The notes under the pieces were generated by a model. That model did not search any database and had not been told where the DNA came from. It saw nothing but the letters and a program-made list of their open reading frames with translations. Of a stretch of 64,000 nt of DNA, positions 1-9,086 are shown piece by piece (within the stretch, counting starts at the first letter, position 1; each line of letters opens with the position of its first letter). The position numbers and the translations under genes were made by a program. The stretch is from Streptomyces griseofuscus (GTDB taxonomy: Bacteria; Actinomycetota; Actinomycetes; Streptomycetales; Streptomycetaceae): contig NZ_CP051006.1 in NCBI RefSeq assembly GCF_014673495.1, positions 1,302,001-1,366,000 on the forward strand. The letters run 5' to 3'.

Positions 1-452
1 GCGAGATCGGCGCCGGTGTCCCCGCCGAGGCTCCCGGCGAGCGCGCGGACGGCCGAAAGGTCGCCGGGCAGACGGTTGTTGAACACCTGGCGGCGCAGGG
101 CGAGCAGCCGGCGGCGCAGCACCGCGTCGTCGGTGCCGCCCACCGCGGCGGAGAGCGGATCGCTGAGCCGGGCGCCGAGCGCGGCGAGCCGGTCCTGCTC
201 GGCGGCGGTGCGCACGGCCCAGTCGGCGGCCTCGGGGGCGCGCAGGGCGAGGGCGGTGTCCACGGGGAGGCCGGAGACACGCAGCATGAAGCGGTGGTGC
301 AGGGCCGGTTTCGCGGGTCCGGCGGGGATGTTCCCGGGCGACACGGCCGACGCGTTCGCGGCCGGGGTGCCGGTAGGTGAGACCGAGGGGTCGGGCCCCG
401 GGCCGTCCTGCGCGGGGAGGTCCTCGGCCGGGGTGGTGGCGGTCGGGCTCAT
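1..452 (-). CDS. LanB-like lantibiotic/thiopeptide dehydratase, N-terminal part (runs off left edge)
   Basis: Only the first 150 codons are in the window. After a Pro/Ala-rich leader of about 50 residues comes the typical start of the Lant_dehydr_N domain: HHRFMLRVSGLPVD, then an Arg/Leu-rich stretch ending in RRQVFNNRLPGDL. Full-length members (about 800-900 residues) use glutamyl-tRNA to glutamylate Ser/Thr of a precursor peptide; elimination then gives dehydroalanine or dehydrobutyrine. The ATG is preceded by a strong GGGGGAGGG ribosome site. The gene is last in the minus-strand RiPP operon, 58 bp after the azoline oxidase gene. The split or full-length nature of the dehydratase cannot be decided because the elimination domain lies outside the window. 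Confidence 0.8.
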   Translation of the reverse strand, partial: MSPTATTPAEDLPAQDGPGPDPSVSPTGTPAANASAVSPGNIPAGPAKPALHHRFMLRVSGLPVDTALALRAPEAADWAVRTAAEQDRLAALGARLSDPLSAAVGGTDDAVLRRRLLALRRQVFNNRLPGDLSAVRALAGSLGGDTGADL

Positions 453-510
453 GCCCTCCCCCTTTCCTGTGGGGTAGCGGCCGCCCCGGGGGCGGGGCGG
501 GGTCCTCGGG

Positions 511-2112
511 TCATGGGGCCACGATGTCGAAGCGGTAACCGGCCGGGCGTGGAGCCTCGTTGCCGATCATCATCACGAGCAGCGGGATCTCGCCCCGTTC
601 GGCGAGGCCGAGTTCCTCCGCGAAGGAGACGCAGTCGAAGCCGAGCGCGACACCGCAGCCCATGCCCGCGGCCGAGGATGCGGTGTACACGGCCTGCGCG
701 GTGGCGCCGATGACGGCGTTGACCAGCCGCAGGCCCCGGTCGCCGACCGTGTCGAGGACGGTGTGGGTGCGGGCCGCGGGCACCAGCACGGCGGCGGCCT
801 GCTCCAGGTTGTAGTTGGCGAGGAAGTAGTTCTCCTGGAGGAAGCCGCCGAAGTCGCCAAGCTTCATCAGAACCAACTCGTTCGTCTCCCGGTCGTGTTC
901 GTAGATGCCGGGCGCGATGCCCCGGACGTGGTTGACGAAGACGTACTGCCGGGTGAGGGGTGCGGCGCCGGGGGTCTCCGCGTCGGTGTCCAGGGTGCCG
1001 GCGGCGACGGCCGCGGCCAGCGCGGCGGACAGCCGGTCCGGGTCGAGCGGGGTGGTGGCGGTGAACCGGCCGAAGCTGCTGCGGCGTTCGCGCAGCGCCC
1101 GGCGTGCGGTCGCCTCCAGCGCGAGCGGCGCGGGCAGCGCGACACGCTCACCGGGGCCGGGCGGGGTGACCAGCGCGGAGTCCAGCGTCCCGGGCGCCGG
1201 ACGGTCGGCGGCGCCTTCCAGGGTCGCCGCGTGGATCGCGTGCACGGTCGGGAAGGTCAGGACGCGGCGGGACCGCTCATCGGGGACATGACGGACCCGG
1301 GCGCCGGGGGTGGCCGGGGCGGCCTGCTTGCCCGTGTCGTCCTCGTCCGGCTTCTCCCACGTCAACGGCACCACCGCGAACACCCCGTCCTCCTCGGGGT
1401 CAAGCCCGAGCACCCGGCCGAGGCGGGGCTCGTCGAACCACAGCGCGGCGCCGATGTGCAGCCCGTGCGCGCGGGCCCACATGCGCCAGGTCTGGAGGAG
1501 GGCGCCGATGTCCATCGTGACGACGTGGTAGGAGAAGCTGTTGTACTTGAAGGCGTTCTGCCAGAACGTCACGCCCAGCACCAGGAACTGGTCGGTCTCC
1601 GCGGCCTCTTCGAGATCGCCGAGGGCGGTCCGCACCTCACCGGTGACATCCCCGGACAGGGTCCTGGCGAAGGCGTTGCGCGGGGTGTCGTAGTAGTAGA
1701 CACCGGGGGCGAGGGGTCCGCTCGCGCCGCTGAGCCAGTGGATCCCAATGGGGTAGAGGCCGCCGCCGGAGGAGGTGCCGCGGGACCAGTTGGCGTGGGT
1801 GTGGAACGGCAGGGAGCCGAGGTCGCTGTTGGCCTGGACGGCGAGCCGGCGGCCGGTCAGTCCGTAGGAGTCGCGGAGCATCGCGCCGAGCAGCGGCAGG
1901 CTGAACGCACCGGTGCCGCGGGGCCCGAACAGGCCCCGGCCGAGCGTGGCGTCGTCCGCGCAGCCGCCGTCGGGCAGCGGCAGGACGGGGGCGTCGGGGA
2001 AGAACTTGCCCTTGCGGGGGCGGTCGGACCAGTTGGGCACGAAGTCGGCGGGCTCCATGGGGATCCTGCCCCGCCGCATCACCGCGGTCGCGTACTCATG
2101 GGCGTATCCCAT
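511..2112 (-). CDS. SagB-type tandem nitroreductase, azoline dehydrogenase for RiPP maturation
   Basis: 533 residues. Two nitroreductase-like halves are visible: roughly residues 75-270 (SSGGGLYPIGIHWL, then YHVVTMDIGALLQTWRMWA) and roughly 335-530 (TARRALRERRSSFGRF, then GATAQAVYTASSAAGMGCG). SagB-type flavoenzymes oxidise thiazolines and oxazolines to thiazoles and oxazoles after YcaO-driven cyclisation. The start at MGYAHEYATAVM has a GGGAAG ribosome site; a longer open frame upstream would overlap the YcaO gene in another frame and is rejected. A C-rich 125-bp spacer separates it from YcaO. Which half binds FMN cannot be decided by eye. Family assignment is firm; azole formation is inferred from the neighbours. 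Confidence 0.88.
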   Translation of the reverse strand: MGYAHEYATAVMRRGRIPMEPADFVPNWSDRPRKGKFFPDAPVLPLPDGGCADDATLGRGLFGPRGTGAFSLPLLGAMLRDSYGLTGRRLAVQANSDLGSLPFHTHANWSRGTSSGGGLYPIGIHWLSGASGPLAPGVYYYDTPRNAFARTLSGDVTGEVRTALGDLEEAAETDQFLVLGVTFWQNAFKYNSFSYHVVTMDIGALLQTWRMWARAHGLHIGAALWFDEPRLGRVLGLDPEEDGVFAVVPLTWEKPDEDDTGKQAAPATPGARVRHVPDERSRRVLTFPTVHAIHAATLEGAADRPAPGTLDSALVTPPGPGERVALPAPLALEATARRALRERRSSFGRFTATTPLDPDRLSAALAAAVAAGTLDTDAETPGAAPLTRQYVFVNHVRGIAPGIYEHDRETNELVLMKLGDFGGFLQENYFLANYNLEQAAAVLVPAARTHTVLDTVGDRGLRLVNAVIGATAQAVYTASSAAGMGCGVALGFDCVSFAEELGLAERGEIPLLVMMIGNEAPRPAGYRFDIVAP

Positions 2113-2237
2113 GGTCACTTCCCTTTCTGCTGTCTGTGGTCGAGGTCGGCTGCCGAGCCGTGCACGGGGCGTCGGGCCAAGGGGGGTAGGAGCGTGGGGG
2201 CGTCGGCGCGTTGGGGGGCGGGGCGTGGGGTGTCGGG

Positions 2238-4169
2238 TCAGGGGAAGGGATGCGGCGCCGGGTTGAGATCGGCGGACGTCAAGTCGTCGTCCCGTAGGCC
2301 GGCTTCGCGCAGCGCTGTTCGCATCCGGGGCATCAGCGGGGCGCGTTGGCGGCTTGTGCCGAAGTCGATCGGGAGCAGGCCGGGCACCAGGACCTTCACG
2401 GTGTGCAGGCCCAACTCCCGCTGTTCCGGAGAGGTCTGGTCGACCACGACGACATCGAAGCCGTGCGCGGTGACGGCGCCGACGCACGCCTCCACATCGG
2501 TACGCAGATCGGCGGCGGGCGACAGGGCACCCCGCCCGGTGGCGAGGGAGGCGAGCGGCACCCGTTCGGCGTCGTCGCGGCCGCGCAGCAGGAAGTCGGT
2601 GTACCGGCCCATCTCGGGCAGCCCGTACAGCAGGGGGTGGTCGTGCAACACCTGGACCTGGTCGAAGTCGCCCGCCAGGCGCCGCAGCCGGGATTCGTCG
2701 CGGGCGGTGCGGCGGCGCAGGTTGACCGAGTCGGTGGCGATCTCGCACAGTCCCCCGGCGAGCGCGGCCTCGGGGTCGAGGGAGGCGCCCGCGCCGAAGC
2801 AGAGCAGTCCGGGCCCGCCGTCGACGCGTTCGGCGACGGCGGTCACCACCGGCACCGGGAAGGTGACGCGGGTGTCGAAGAACCGGGCCCGGTAGCCGTA
2901 CATCGCCAGCCGGTCGACCATGGCGCGGGTCGCGGTCCGGGTGCTGCTCGCCGGGTCGATCTCGGGCAGCCGGAGCCGGCCGAACCAGGCCAGCAGGAAG
3001 GCGTCGCGTTCCACGGTCTCCATCAGCCCGTGGTAGACGGCCTCGGTCAGACTGCCGCCGGAGGCACAGCCGTTGGAGCTCTCCTGGACGAAGCGCCGCC
3101 GGATCCCGCCGGGCGCGTGGTAATAGGCCACGACCTCGGGCACGAGAACCGGCCGGGCGTCGCGCAGCGACCAGCCCCACACCCAGTCCACCGGGCGGTC
3201 CGGCGCGAACCGCGGCACCTCGGGTGCGGTGGCGTGGAAGGCGTCGGAGTACAGGCCGGTGACGCGTGGGTCGACGGCGAGGTCCCCGAGGTCGTCGAGG
3301 CTCGCGTTGAGCACCGTCCGTTTGGCGCGGCCCCGCATCCCGGCGAACCGCTCCAGGCCCTCCAGTACCCCGACGCGCACACTGGTGCCGTAGGAGTCGG
3401 TGTGGCCGCCCCAGTAGCACTCCCGCAGATAGTCGCCCGAGCGGGTGGTGAAGGCGCCGATCACCGAGGAGGTCGAGGCGGAGGCCAGGTCGGGTGCGAA
3501 GGAGGGGCCGAGGGCGCCGGTGACGGGGTTGACGAACGCCTCCGGCACCAGGTCGTACGCGGCGAGCGGGCGGGCGCGGAAGTCGGCCGGGTCGTGCTTG
3601 GTGCCGGGGTCCAGGGTGATCCTGGCGCCCTCGGCGGTGTCGTCCGGCCGGGTCCCGCAGGACGGGCATTCGCCGTCGGGCACCAGCGCGACCCGGCACA
3701 CGCGCAGGGTCTCCAGGTCCAGCAGCCACACCCAGGGGTGCCGGCCGCCCCGGTCCCCGCGGGACACCGCCGCGACCAGCGCGGCGAGGGCGTCCACCGT
3801 GAAGCCGGCCAGCCAGGGCGGGGTGCCGGTGGCCCGGGGTTCGGTGCCGCGTTCCAGCGCGTCCCGCAGATATCCGGCACGCACCGCCTGCCAGCGGCGC
3901 GCGAGGCACCGGGGGCAGCCGGGCGCGCCCTCGGCCGGTACGGGACCGACCAGGGCGTGGTGTCCGTACAGGCCGACCGGTACCGCGTCCCGCGTGAACT
4001 CATAGGCGTCGACGACGAGTTCGTCGCGGACGCCGAGCGGGGTCACGGTCACCGGCGGGGTGCCCGGGCGCTCCGCGAGGGCGGCGGTGAGCGCGGCGCA
4101 CACCGCGTCCCACGGCCCGGTGGCCGTGGGCGGGGCGGGGTGCGGCGCGGTCACGGTCTCAGTGGGCAC
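2238..4169 (-). CDS. YcaO-domain azoline cyclodehydratase (TOMM family)
   Basis: 643 residues. The N-terminal third carries two Cys pairs, CPRC at 85-88 and CPSC at 168-171, that could hold a structural zinc. The YcaO domain follows from about residue 215 and includes SSNGCASGGSLTEAVYHGLM and then ETVERDAFLLAW. The protein ends PAPHPFP, matching the C-terminal PxPxP motif known from azoline-forming YcaO enzymes, where it is needed for activity. These enzymes activate a peptide amide with ATP so a neighbouring Cys/Ser/Thr side chain can cyclise. The GTG start overlaps the end of the E1-like gene by 11 bp and has no good ribosome site of its own, so translation is probably coupled. The intact C-terminal motif argues for a functional cyclodehydratase. 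Confidence 0.9.
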   Translation of the reverse strand: MPTETVTAPHPAPPTATGPWDAVCAALTAALAERPGTPPVTVTPLGVRDELVVDAYEFTRDAVPVGLYGHHALVGPVPAEGAPGCPRCLARRWQAVRAGYLRDALERGTEPRATGTPPWLAGFTVDALAALVAAVSRGDRGGRHPWVWLLDLETLRVCRVALVPDGECPSCGTRPDDTAEGARITLDPGTKHDPADFRARPLAAYDLVPEAFVNPVTGALGPSFAPDLASASTSSVIGAFTTRSGDYLRECYWGGHTDSYGTSVRVGVLEGLERFAGMRGRAKRTVLNASLDDLGDLAVDPRVTGLYSDAFHATAPEVPRFAPDRPVDWVWGWSLRDARPVLVPEVVAYYHAPGGIRRRFVQESSNGCASGGSLTEAVYHGLMETVERDAFLLAWFGRLRLPEIDPASSTRTATRAMVDRLAMYGYRARFFDTRVTFPVPVVTAVAERVDGGPGLLCFGAGASLDPEAALAGGLCEIATDSVNLRRRTARDESRLRRLAGDFDQVQVLHDHPLLYGLPEMGRYTDFLLRGRDDAERVPLASLATGRGALSPAADLRTDVEACVGAVTAHGFDVVVVDQTSPEQRELGLHTVKVLVPGLLPIDFGTSRQRAPLMPRMRTALREAGLRDDDLTSADLNPAPHPFP

Positions 4170-6429
4170 GACGCGTCCCGCGGGTCAGCACGACACGCGA
4201 CGCGAACACGGCGCCCTCGGCGAGGTCGGGCGCGGTGACCCGCACCGCGAACGCGTCCCGGCCGGCCGCGGCGAGCCCGTCGAGGACGGCGGGCCAGGTG
4301 GTCTCCACGGCGAGGGCCGGTACGACGCCGTCGGGGACGAGGGTCGCCGCGTCCAGGTCGGCCCACAGCGGGTCACCGGCGTCGGACTCGCCCCCGGCGC
4401 GGCGCAGTTGCTCGGCGCCGAGCAGATCGCGCAGCGCCTCCAGGACGGCCTCCCGGTGCCGCAGCCCGCTGCCGATGGCCCAACGGGTCACGCCGCCGGG
4501 CTCGTCGGTGAACCGGGCGAGCACCACCGGCAGCAACGGGCTTCCCAGGTCCAGGACTTCGGCCGTGACACCGAGGTTCTCCGCCGAGCGCAGCAGGAAC
4601 CGCAGTTCCGGGTCCTCGGTGAGGGTCGCGGGGTCCACGGTGCGTACCGGGTGGGTGCGACGGACGGCGGCGTGCAGCGCGTCCTGGGCGAGCGCGGTGC
4701 GCAGGGCGCGGGCGAGCGCGGCGCGGGGGCTGCCCGCGGCGCCGGTGCCGGCGGAGGTCCGCTCGAACAGGCCCGCGTCGTTCCAGCCGCCGAAGGTGCG
4801 CACGGCGCCCGCGGGCACCAGCACGGTCCGCCCGTCGAGCAGCGAGGTGGCCTCGCCGAAGTGGGCGATCCGGTCGGCGGGCACGTCCAGACCGCTGGAG
4901 ACGGCGAGTTCGGCGGGGGCGAGGCGGGTCCACTTCCCGGCTGCGGCCTCCAGCGCGGCGGCCGTCAGCACCTGGGGAGGGACGACGTGTTCGGCGTACA
5001 CCTCGGCGGCGCGGAACAGCGCGTTCAGGCGGGCACCGGCGACATGGTGCACGTCGGCGGCGGACACCTCGCGGGTCCGTCCGGGGGCGAGACCCAGCCG
5101 TACGGTGCCGATCTTGAGCGGTGTCTGCTCCCACTCGTCGTCGGCGTACGCGGTGAAGACGCCCGCCGCCTCGCGGACCAGGACGTCGCGCTCCTCCAGC
5201 GCGGCGAGCGCGGCGCGGGCGGCGTCCTCGTCGGCGGCGCCGTCGGCGGGCGCGGCGGCGGACTCGTCCTCGGGGTGGGCGGTGCGCAGGGCGTCCACGC
5301 CCTCCGTGTGCTCGCCCTCGGGGGCGGCGGAGCAGTAGGGACATCGCGGATGCGGCAGCAGCGGCTCCGTCAGCACATCGAGGGAGTCGAGGTCCTGGAC
5401 GACGAGCTGGCCCCGGGTCTCGGCGGGGAGCGCCCCGGTGACCAGGCGGAACACCTCGAAGGCGAGCAGGTTGCCGAGCATCCCGGCGAGCGGGCCGCCG
5501 ATGAGCGGCGCGGGGGTGCCGAGCGGTGCGGCGGGTCCGACGGACGCCCACAGGTCGGCGCTGTCGGCCGCGTCGGAGCCCGCGCCGAGCCGCAGCGCGG
5601 CGCAGCACCAGCAGCCGGTGTGCCCGGCGGTCATCTCGGGGCCGATGACGGCGCGGTCGCCGAAGGTCCAGGCGCCGAGCAGCCGGCGCCCGGCCGGCAC
5701 GCCCTCGCCGAGCAGCCGCAGCAGTTGCCGGGATCCGGCGGCGGGGGTCACCAGGACGGTGTCCCAGCCCTCCAGTTCGGCCCAGCCGTACGTGCCGTCG
5801 GCGGCTTCCCCGAGGCGGGCGAGCCGGGGGGCGCAGCCCGCCTCGGCGAGGGCGGCGGCCTCGGCGTCGATCTCCGCGCCGCCCTCCACCCCGTGCCGTT
5901 CGGCCCGCAACTCGCTGTACGGACCGTCCTGTTCGGTGATGGCCACGGCGGCGCTGCCGTTGCGCAGCAGGCCGAGCGCGGCCCAGCGGGCCAGGGCGTC
6001 GTCACCGAGGACGGCGACCGGGGTGTCACGGAAGCGCGCGAACCGTGCGGCCGCGTCGTCGGCGTAGTGGTCGAGGTAGTCGAGCTGATGCGCAAAACGC
6101 TCGCTGACCTGCGGCGCGAGCAGGTCGCCCGGGGGCTTGGGACCGGCGTCCCGGGCGAAGCCACGCGCGTAGAGCGCACGTACGAGTTGGACCACCATGT
6201 CGCGCTGCTTGTCCCCCAGCCCCGCGCACAGCTCCTCGACCCGGCGCTCGCCGTCGAAGTGCGGCACGATCAGCGTGGCGAAGCGGTACGCGTTGCGGGT
6301 ACGGACGTTGAACCCGCCATGGGCGTTGTGGAAGAGCACTCCGTCCGGGGTCTGCGTGTAGAGCACGTCCCGGCGGATACGGGGCCGCGACTGCGCGATC
6401 TCCTCGGGAGAGGCGGGAGCGTGGGGCAT
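4159..6429 (-). CDS. E1-like (ThiF-fold) leader-peptide-binding protein of TOMM/thiopeptide type
   Basis: 756 residues. The first ~95 residues look like a RiPP recognition element (DVLYTQTPDGVLFHNAHGG, then a helical stretch ending RALYARGFAR). A degenerate ThiF Rossmann region follows (TPVAVLGDDALARWAALGLL, residues 136-155). Zinc-type Cys pairs CWCC (273-276) and CPYC (363-366) bracket the fold. Residues after about 400 resemble the extended C-terminus of Ocin-ThiF-like proteins. In this family the protein captures the precursor leader and delivers it to YcaO; it does not adenylate ubiquitin-like substrates. The ATG is followed by MPHAPASPEE and lies 22 bp after the SARP gene. Its 3' end overlaps YcaO, so a stoichiometric pair is likely. 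Confidence 0.85.
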   Translation of the reverse strand: MPHAPASPEEIAQSRPRIRRDVLYTQTPDGVLFHNAHGGFNVRTRNAYRFATLIVPHFDGERRVEELCAGLGDKQRDMVVQLVRALYARGFARDAGPKPPGDLLAPQVSERFAHQLDYLDHYADDAAARFARFRDTPVAVLGDDALARWAALGLLRNGSAAVAITEQDGPYSELRAERHGVEGGAEIDAEAAALAEAGCAPRLARLGEAADGTYGWAELEGWDTVLVTPAAGSRQLLRLLGEGVPAGRRLLGAWTFGDRAVIGPEMTAGHTGCWCCAALRLGAGSDAADSADLWASVGPAAPLGTPAPLIGGPLAGMLGNLLAFEVFRLVTGALPAETRGQLVVQDLDSLDVLTEPLLPHPRCPYCSAAPEGEHTEGVDALRTAHPEDESAAAPADGAADEDAARAALAALEERDVLVREAAGVFTAYADDEWEQTPLKIGTVRLGLAPGRTREVSAADVHHVAGARLNALFRAAEVYAEHVVPPQVLTAAALEAAAGKWTRLAPAELAVSSGLDVPADRIAHFGEATSLLDGRTVLVPAGAVRTFGGWNDAGLFERTSAGTGAAGSPRAALARALRTALAQDALHAAVRRTHPVRTVDPATLTEDPELRFLLRSAENLGVTAEVLDLGSPLLPVVLARFTDEPGGVTRWAIGSGLRHREAVLEALRDLLGAEQLRRAGGESDAGDPLWADLDAATLVPDGVVPALAVETTWPAVLDGLAAAGRDAFAVRVTAPDLAEGAVFASRVVLTRGTRRAH

Positions 6430-6451
6430 GGGCGGGGAGACCTTTCGATGC

Positions 6452-7576
6452 TCACTGGGAGGGTCGGCCGGCGGCCGGGGGAGGCAGGTCCGTCGGGTCG
6501 TGCGGGACGGCGGGGGCGCCGGGGAGACAGGCGCCTGCCGCCTGGACGAAGAGGCGCAGCAGATCGTGGACGCGATAGCGGCCGGAGGGGTCCTCCTGGA
6601 GCAGCCCGGCGTCCACGAGCGAGCTGAGCACCAGGGCGCCGGGGGCGCTGAGCGAGCCCCGCCCGAGCCCCGGGGGAGGCTCGCCCGACCCGCCGCTCCC
6701 GACCGGCAGCGGCAGCGGACGGCCACCGGAGGCAAGCGCCGCGGCCGGTGCGCCGGTGGCGATCGCCCCGTGCTGTCCGTCGGGTAATTCGCCGCGCAGC
6801 ACGGCGAGTTGGAGATCCCGCAGGACGGGTCCCGGCTCCACCCCGAGTTCCTCGGTGAGATGGGCGTGAATCCTGCGGTACTCGGCGAGCGCCTCGGCAC
6901 GTCGGCCGGAGCGGTAGAGCGCCTCGACGAGCAGCGCGGACAGCCCCTCGTGCCCGGGGTGGGCGCGCACGGCCTCACGGGCCTCGGGGATCAGCTCGCG
7001 GTGCCGGCCCAGACGCAGCTCGCCGTCGAACACCCGCTCCACCGCGAGAAGTCGTTCCTCGGCAAGGCGGGGCACGAGATCGCGGTGGATCTCGTCCGAG
7101 TGCACGTTCGTCAGCAGGGGTTCGCCCCACAGTGCGAGCGCGGCGCGGGCGAGCCGCAGCGCGGACTCCGGGTCGTCGGCGGTGTACGAGCGGGCGAGCA
7201 GCTCGCGGAAGTGCAGCAGATCGAGGGTGCCTGCGTCGGCGTACAGCCGGTAGCCGCCGGGCACCGCCTCGATGGCGTGATCGGCGATGCCGTACTTGGC
7301 GAAGAGCCGGCGCAGCCGGAGCACGCAGGTGTGGAGCGCCGATCGGCCGCCCGAGGGCGGCCGGTTGCCCCAGACCACCCGCTGGAGCAGCTCCGAGCCG
7401 ACCACCGCGCCGGGGTGGAGCAGCAGGGCCGCGAGGAGCGAGGCGGGGCGAGAGGGCTGGAGCACGACGGTGTCGTGGCCGTCGGTGATGGCGAGCAGGC
7501 CGAGCACGAGGAACCGGGGCCGATGGGCCCCTGGTGCGGGGAGAGCGCTGTCCGGCGCGGAGGTGCCTGTCTTCAC
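6452..7576 (-). CDS. SARP-family transcriptional activator with a TTA codon
   Basis: 374 residues. An OmpR-type winged helix spans about residues 20-105 (LHTCVLRLRRLF is the recognition region), followed by a bacterial transcriptional activation domain to about residue 255 (EALYRSGRRAEALAEYRRIH). The last ~110 residues are Pro/Gly-rich with a short helical RVHDLLRLFVQAAG segment. SARPs switch on antibiotic operons by binding direct repeats near -35. The gene opens the RiPP operon, so it probably activates its own cluster. The Leu in RGELPDGQ is encoded by TTA (plus-strand taa at 6785-6787), the only in-frame TTA I noticed in the window. TTA needs the bldA tRNA, so expression should be delayed to differentiation. 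The start is GTG with a GAAAGG ribosome site. Confidence 0.9.
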   Translation of the reverse strand: MKTGTSAPDSALPAPGAHRPRFLVLGLLAITDGHDTVVLQPSRPASLLAALLLHPGAVVGSELLQRVVWGNRPPSGGRSALHTCVLRLRRLFAKYGIADHAIEAVPGGYRLYADAGTLDLLHFRELLARSYTADDPESALRLARAALALWGEPLLTNVHSDEIHRDLVPRLAEERLLAVERVFDGELRLGRHRELIPEAREAVRAHPGHEGLSALLVEALYRSGRRAEALAEYRRIHAHLTEELGVEPGPVLRDLQLAVLRGELPDGQHGAIATGAPAAALASGGRPLPLPVGSGGSGEPPPGLGRGSLSAPGALVLSSLVDAGLLQEDPSGRYRVHDLLRLFVQAAGACLPGAPAVPHDPTDLPPPAAGRPSQ

Positions 7577-7869
7577 CGTGGCCTTTCAGCGTCGAGGTGG
7601 GGAGTGCAGTGGGGGTGCACAACGGTGGTACGACGGCGCGACGTTGGGCACGCCGAAGACCGCCAACGCGCCCAATTCCACTACCGAGACGGGAACTTAG
7701 ATTCGAAGATGCGGTGGCGTCCAGTGCTCGGAAGAAAACGTCCGGTGACACGTGAACGGCACAAAGGTCGCCGGGAGTGGGGGCGTTGGCGATCCGATCG
7801 CAAGGGCATACGCTGCGATCAGGTGGGCCGGGTCACATGCCGGGGCACCACGCACCCAGGGGAGGATCC

Positions 7870-8064
7870 ATGCCGTGGTGGGCGCTGATCCCGGTCGTCT
7901 CGATGGTCACCGGGCCGCTCGCTCTGTATGTCATGACCCGGCGTAAACGCGCCGAGGACAGGGCCGACGAGCGGTACGAGGAGCTCTCGCGGAAGTACAC
8001 GGCCCTGCTGGAGGAGACCACCTCGGGCGAGCTTCCGCACCGCCGCGACCGCCGTCTCGACTAG
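7870..8064 (+). CDS. Small single-helix membrane protein of unknown function
   Basis: 64 residues, starting at ATG directly after an ideal GGAGGATCC ribosome site. Residues 3-22 (WWALIPVVSMVTGPLALYVM) form one hydrophobic helix. A charged amphipathic tail follows (TRRKRAEDRADERYEELSRK) that could be a short coiled coil on the cytoplasmic side. I do not recognise a named domain. It stands alone, divergent from the SARP gene and convergent with the SGNH hydrolase gene. The ribosome site, codon bias and clean topology make it a convincing gene despite its size. The 293 bp between it and the SARP gene hold no further ORF that I can support, including no Cys/Ser/Thr-rich RiPP precursor. Confidence 0.75.
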   Translation: MPWWALIPVVSMVTGPLALYVMTRRKRAEDRADERYEELSRKYTALLEETTSGELPHRRDRRLD

Positions 8065-8267
8065 CCGCGCGCGGCGTCACCGATTTCCAGGCGGGAACGA
8101 GGTAATTCGAACGGGCATTCCGAAAGTGGGTTGCATAATTTCCACCCCGGGGCGCGGGACGGCGCGCGGGTGGCGATCGGACATTTACGGCGAGACGCGC
8201 GCGCCCCGCGCCGCACCCGGTGAGGTGCGAGGCGGGGCGGGGGTGTTCCGGGCGGGTTCCGGACCGG

Positions 8268-9086
8268 TCAGGCCACGGAGGCGATGCGCAACCTGATGTC
8301 CTCGGGGGACAGGGTGCCCTTCGCGGTGACGTGGTCGCCGGAGGACTCGCCGCGCAGCCGGCGGCCGATCCAGGGGACCAGGTGCTCGCGGGCCCAGTGC
8401 ACATCGTCGCGGCGGACGTCCAGGGTGCCCCGGGGCGGCAGCGGCGGCCACGGCTGCTCCGGGTCGGCCGGGATCTCCAGCCCGAGCGCCTGTCCGGCGC
8501 GCAGTGCGACACGGGTGTGCCCCTCGGGCGAGAGGTGCAGCCGGTCGCTGTCCCAGGCCCGGCGATCCTGCACGGACCGCAGCGACCACAGGTCGAGCAC
8601 GGGGCAGCCGTACCGGTCGGCGATGGCCCGCACGTGCCCGTTGTACGTGGCGATCTTGCCGCGCAGGTGCTTGAGCAGGGGGACGCCCCGGGTGTCGAAG
8701 CCGGTGGTCACCATGACGGTGCCGGCCACCTCGGCGAGCCGGGCCACGGCCGCCTCGAACCGCTCGGCCACCTCGTCCGGATCGGTGCCGGGACGGATGA
8801 TGTCGTTGCCGCCCGCGCACAGGGAGACCAGATCCGGGGCGAGTTCGGCCGCCCGCGGGACCTGGTCGGCCACGATCTGGTCCAGCAGCTTCCCGCGCAC
8901 GGCGAGATTGGTGTACTGGAAGTCCCCCTCGGGCCGCCGGTCGGCGAGCAGTACCGCGAACCGGTCGGCCCAGCCCACGAACGCCCCGTCGGGGCCGGGA
9001 TCGCCGACGCCCTCGGTGAAGCTGTCCCCCACCGCCACGTACGACCCGATCACTGATCTGCTGTCACTCTTCGAATCGTCTGCCAC
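8268..9086 (-). CDS. SGNH/GDSL-family hydrolase
   Basis: 272 residues with all blocks of the SGNH fold: GDSFTEG near residue 19 (nucleophile Ser), GGND near residue 93 and the catalytic Asp-His pair in DRLHLSPEGH near residue 182. No signal peptide is visible, so it is probably cytoplasmic. The family hydrolyses esters, thioesters or acetylated sugars; the substrate cannot be read from sequence. The start is the GTG of VADDSKSD; an ATG just upstream is out of frame. It is monocistronic and convergent with the upstream microprotein gene. Confidence 0.88.
   Translation of the reverse strand: MADDSKSDSRSVIGSYVAVGDSFTEGVGDPGPDGAFVGWADRFAVLLADRRPEGDFQYTNLAVRGKLLDQIVADQVPRAAELAPDLVSLCAGGNDIIRPGTDPDEVAERFEAAVARLAEVAGTVMVTTGFDTRGVPLLKHLRGKIATYNGHVRAIADRYGCPVLDLWSLRSVQDRRAWDSDRLHLSPEGHTRVALRAGQALGLEIPADPEQPWPPLPPRGTLDVRRDDVHWAREHLVPWIGRRLRGESSGDHVTAKGTLSPEDIRLRIASVA

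Noticed and set aside
2113..2237. C-rich spacer between the YcaO and oxidase genes as a Rho site or hidden precursor gene
   Set aside because: No ORF with a ribosome site fits a RiPP precursor; C-richness alone is weak evidence for Rho loading.
763..2895. Long plus-strand open frames opposite the RiPP genes
   Set aside because: Gly/Arg/Val-rich translations without motifs, typical high-GC antisense frames; the minus strand encodes recognised enzymes.
511..3909. A 1132-codon open frame joining the azoline oxidase to an upstream frame
   Set aside because: Its N-terminal half is Arg/Pro-rich antiframe of YcaO; the real oxidase starts at 2112 with a good ribosome site.
8065..8267. Possible large hairpin between the microprotein and SGNH hydrolase genes
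   Set aside because: The complementary GC runs are about 50 bp apart and imperfect; expected by chance at this composition.
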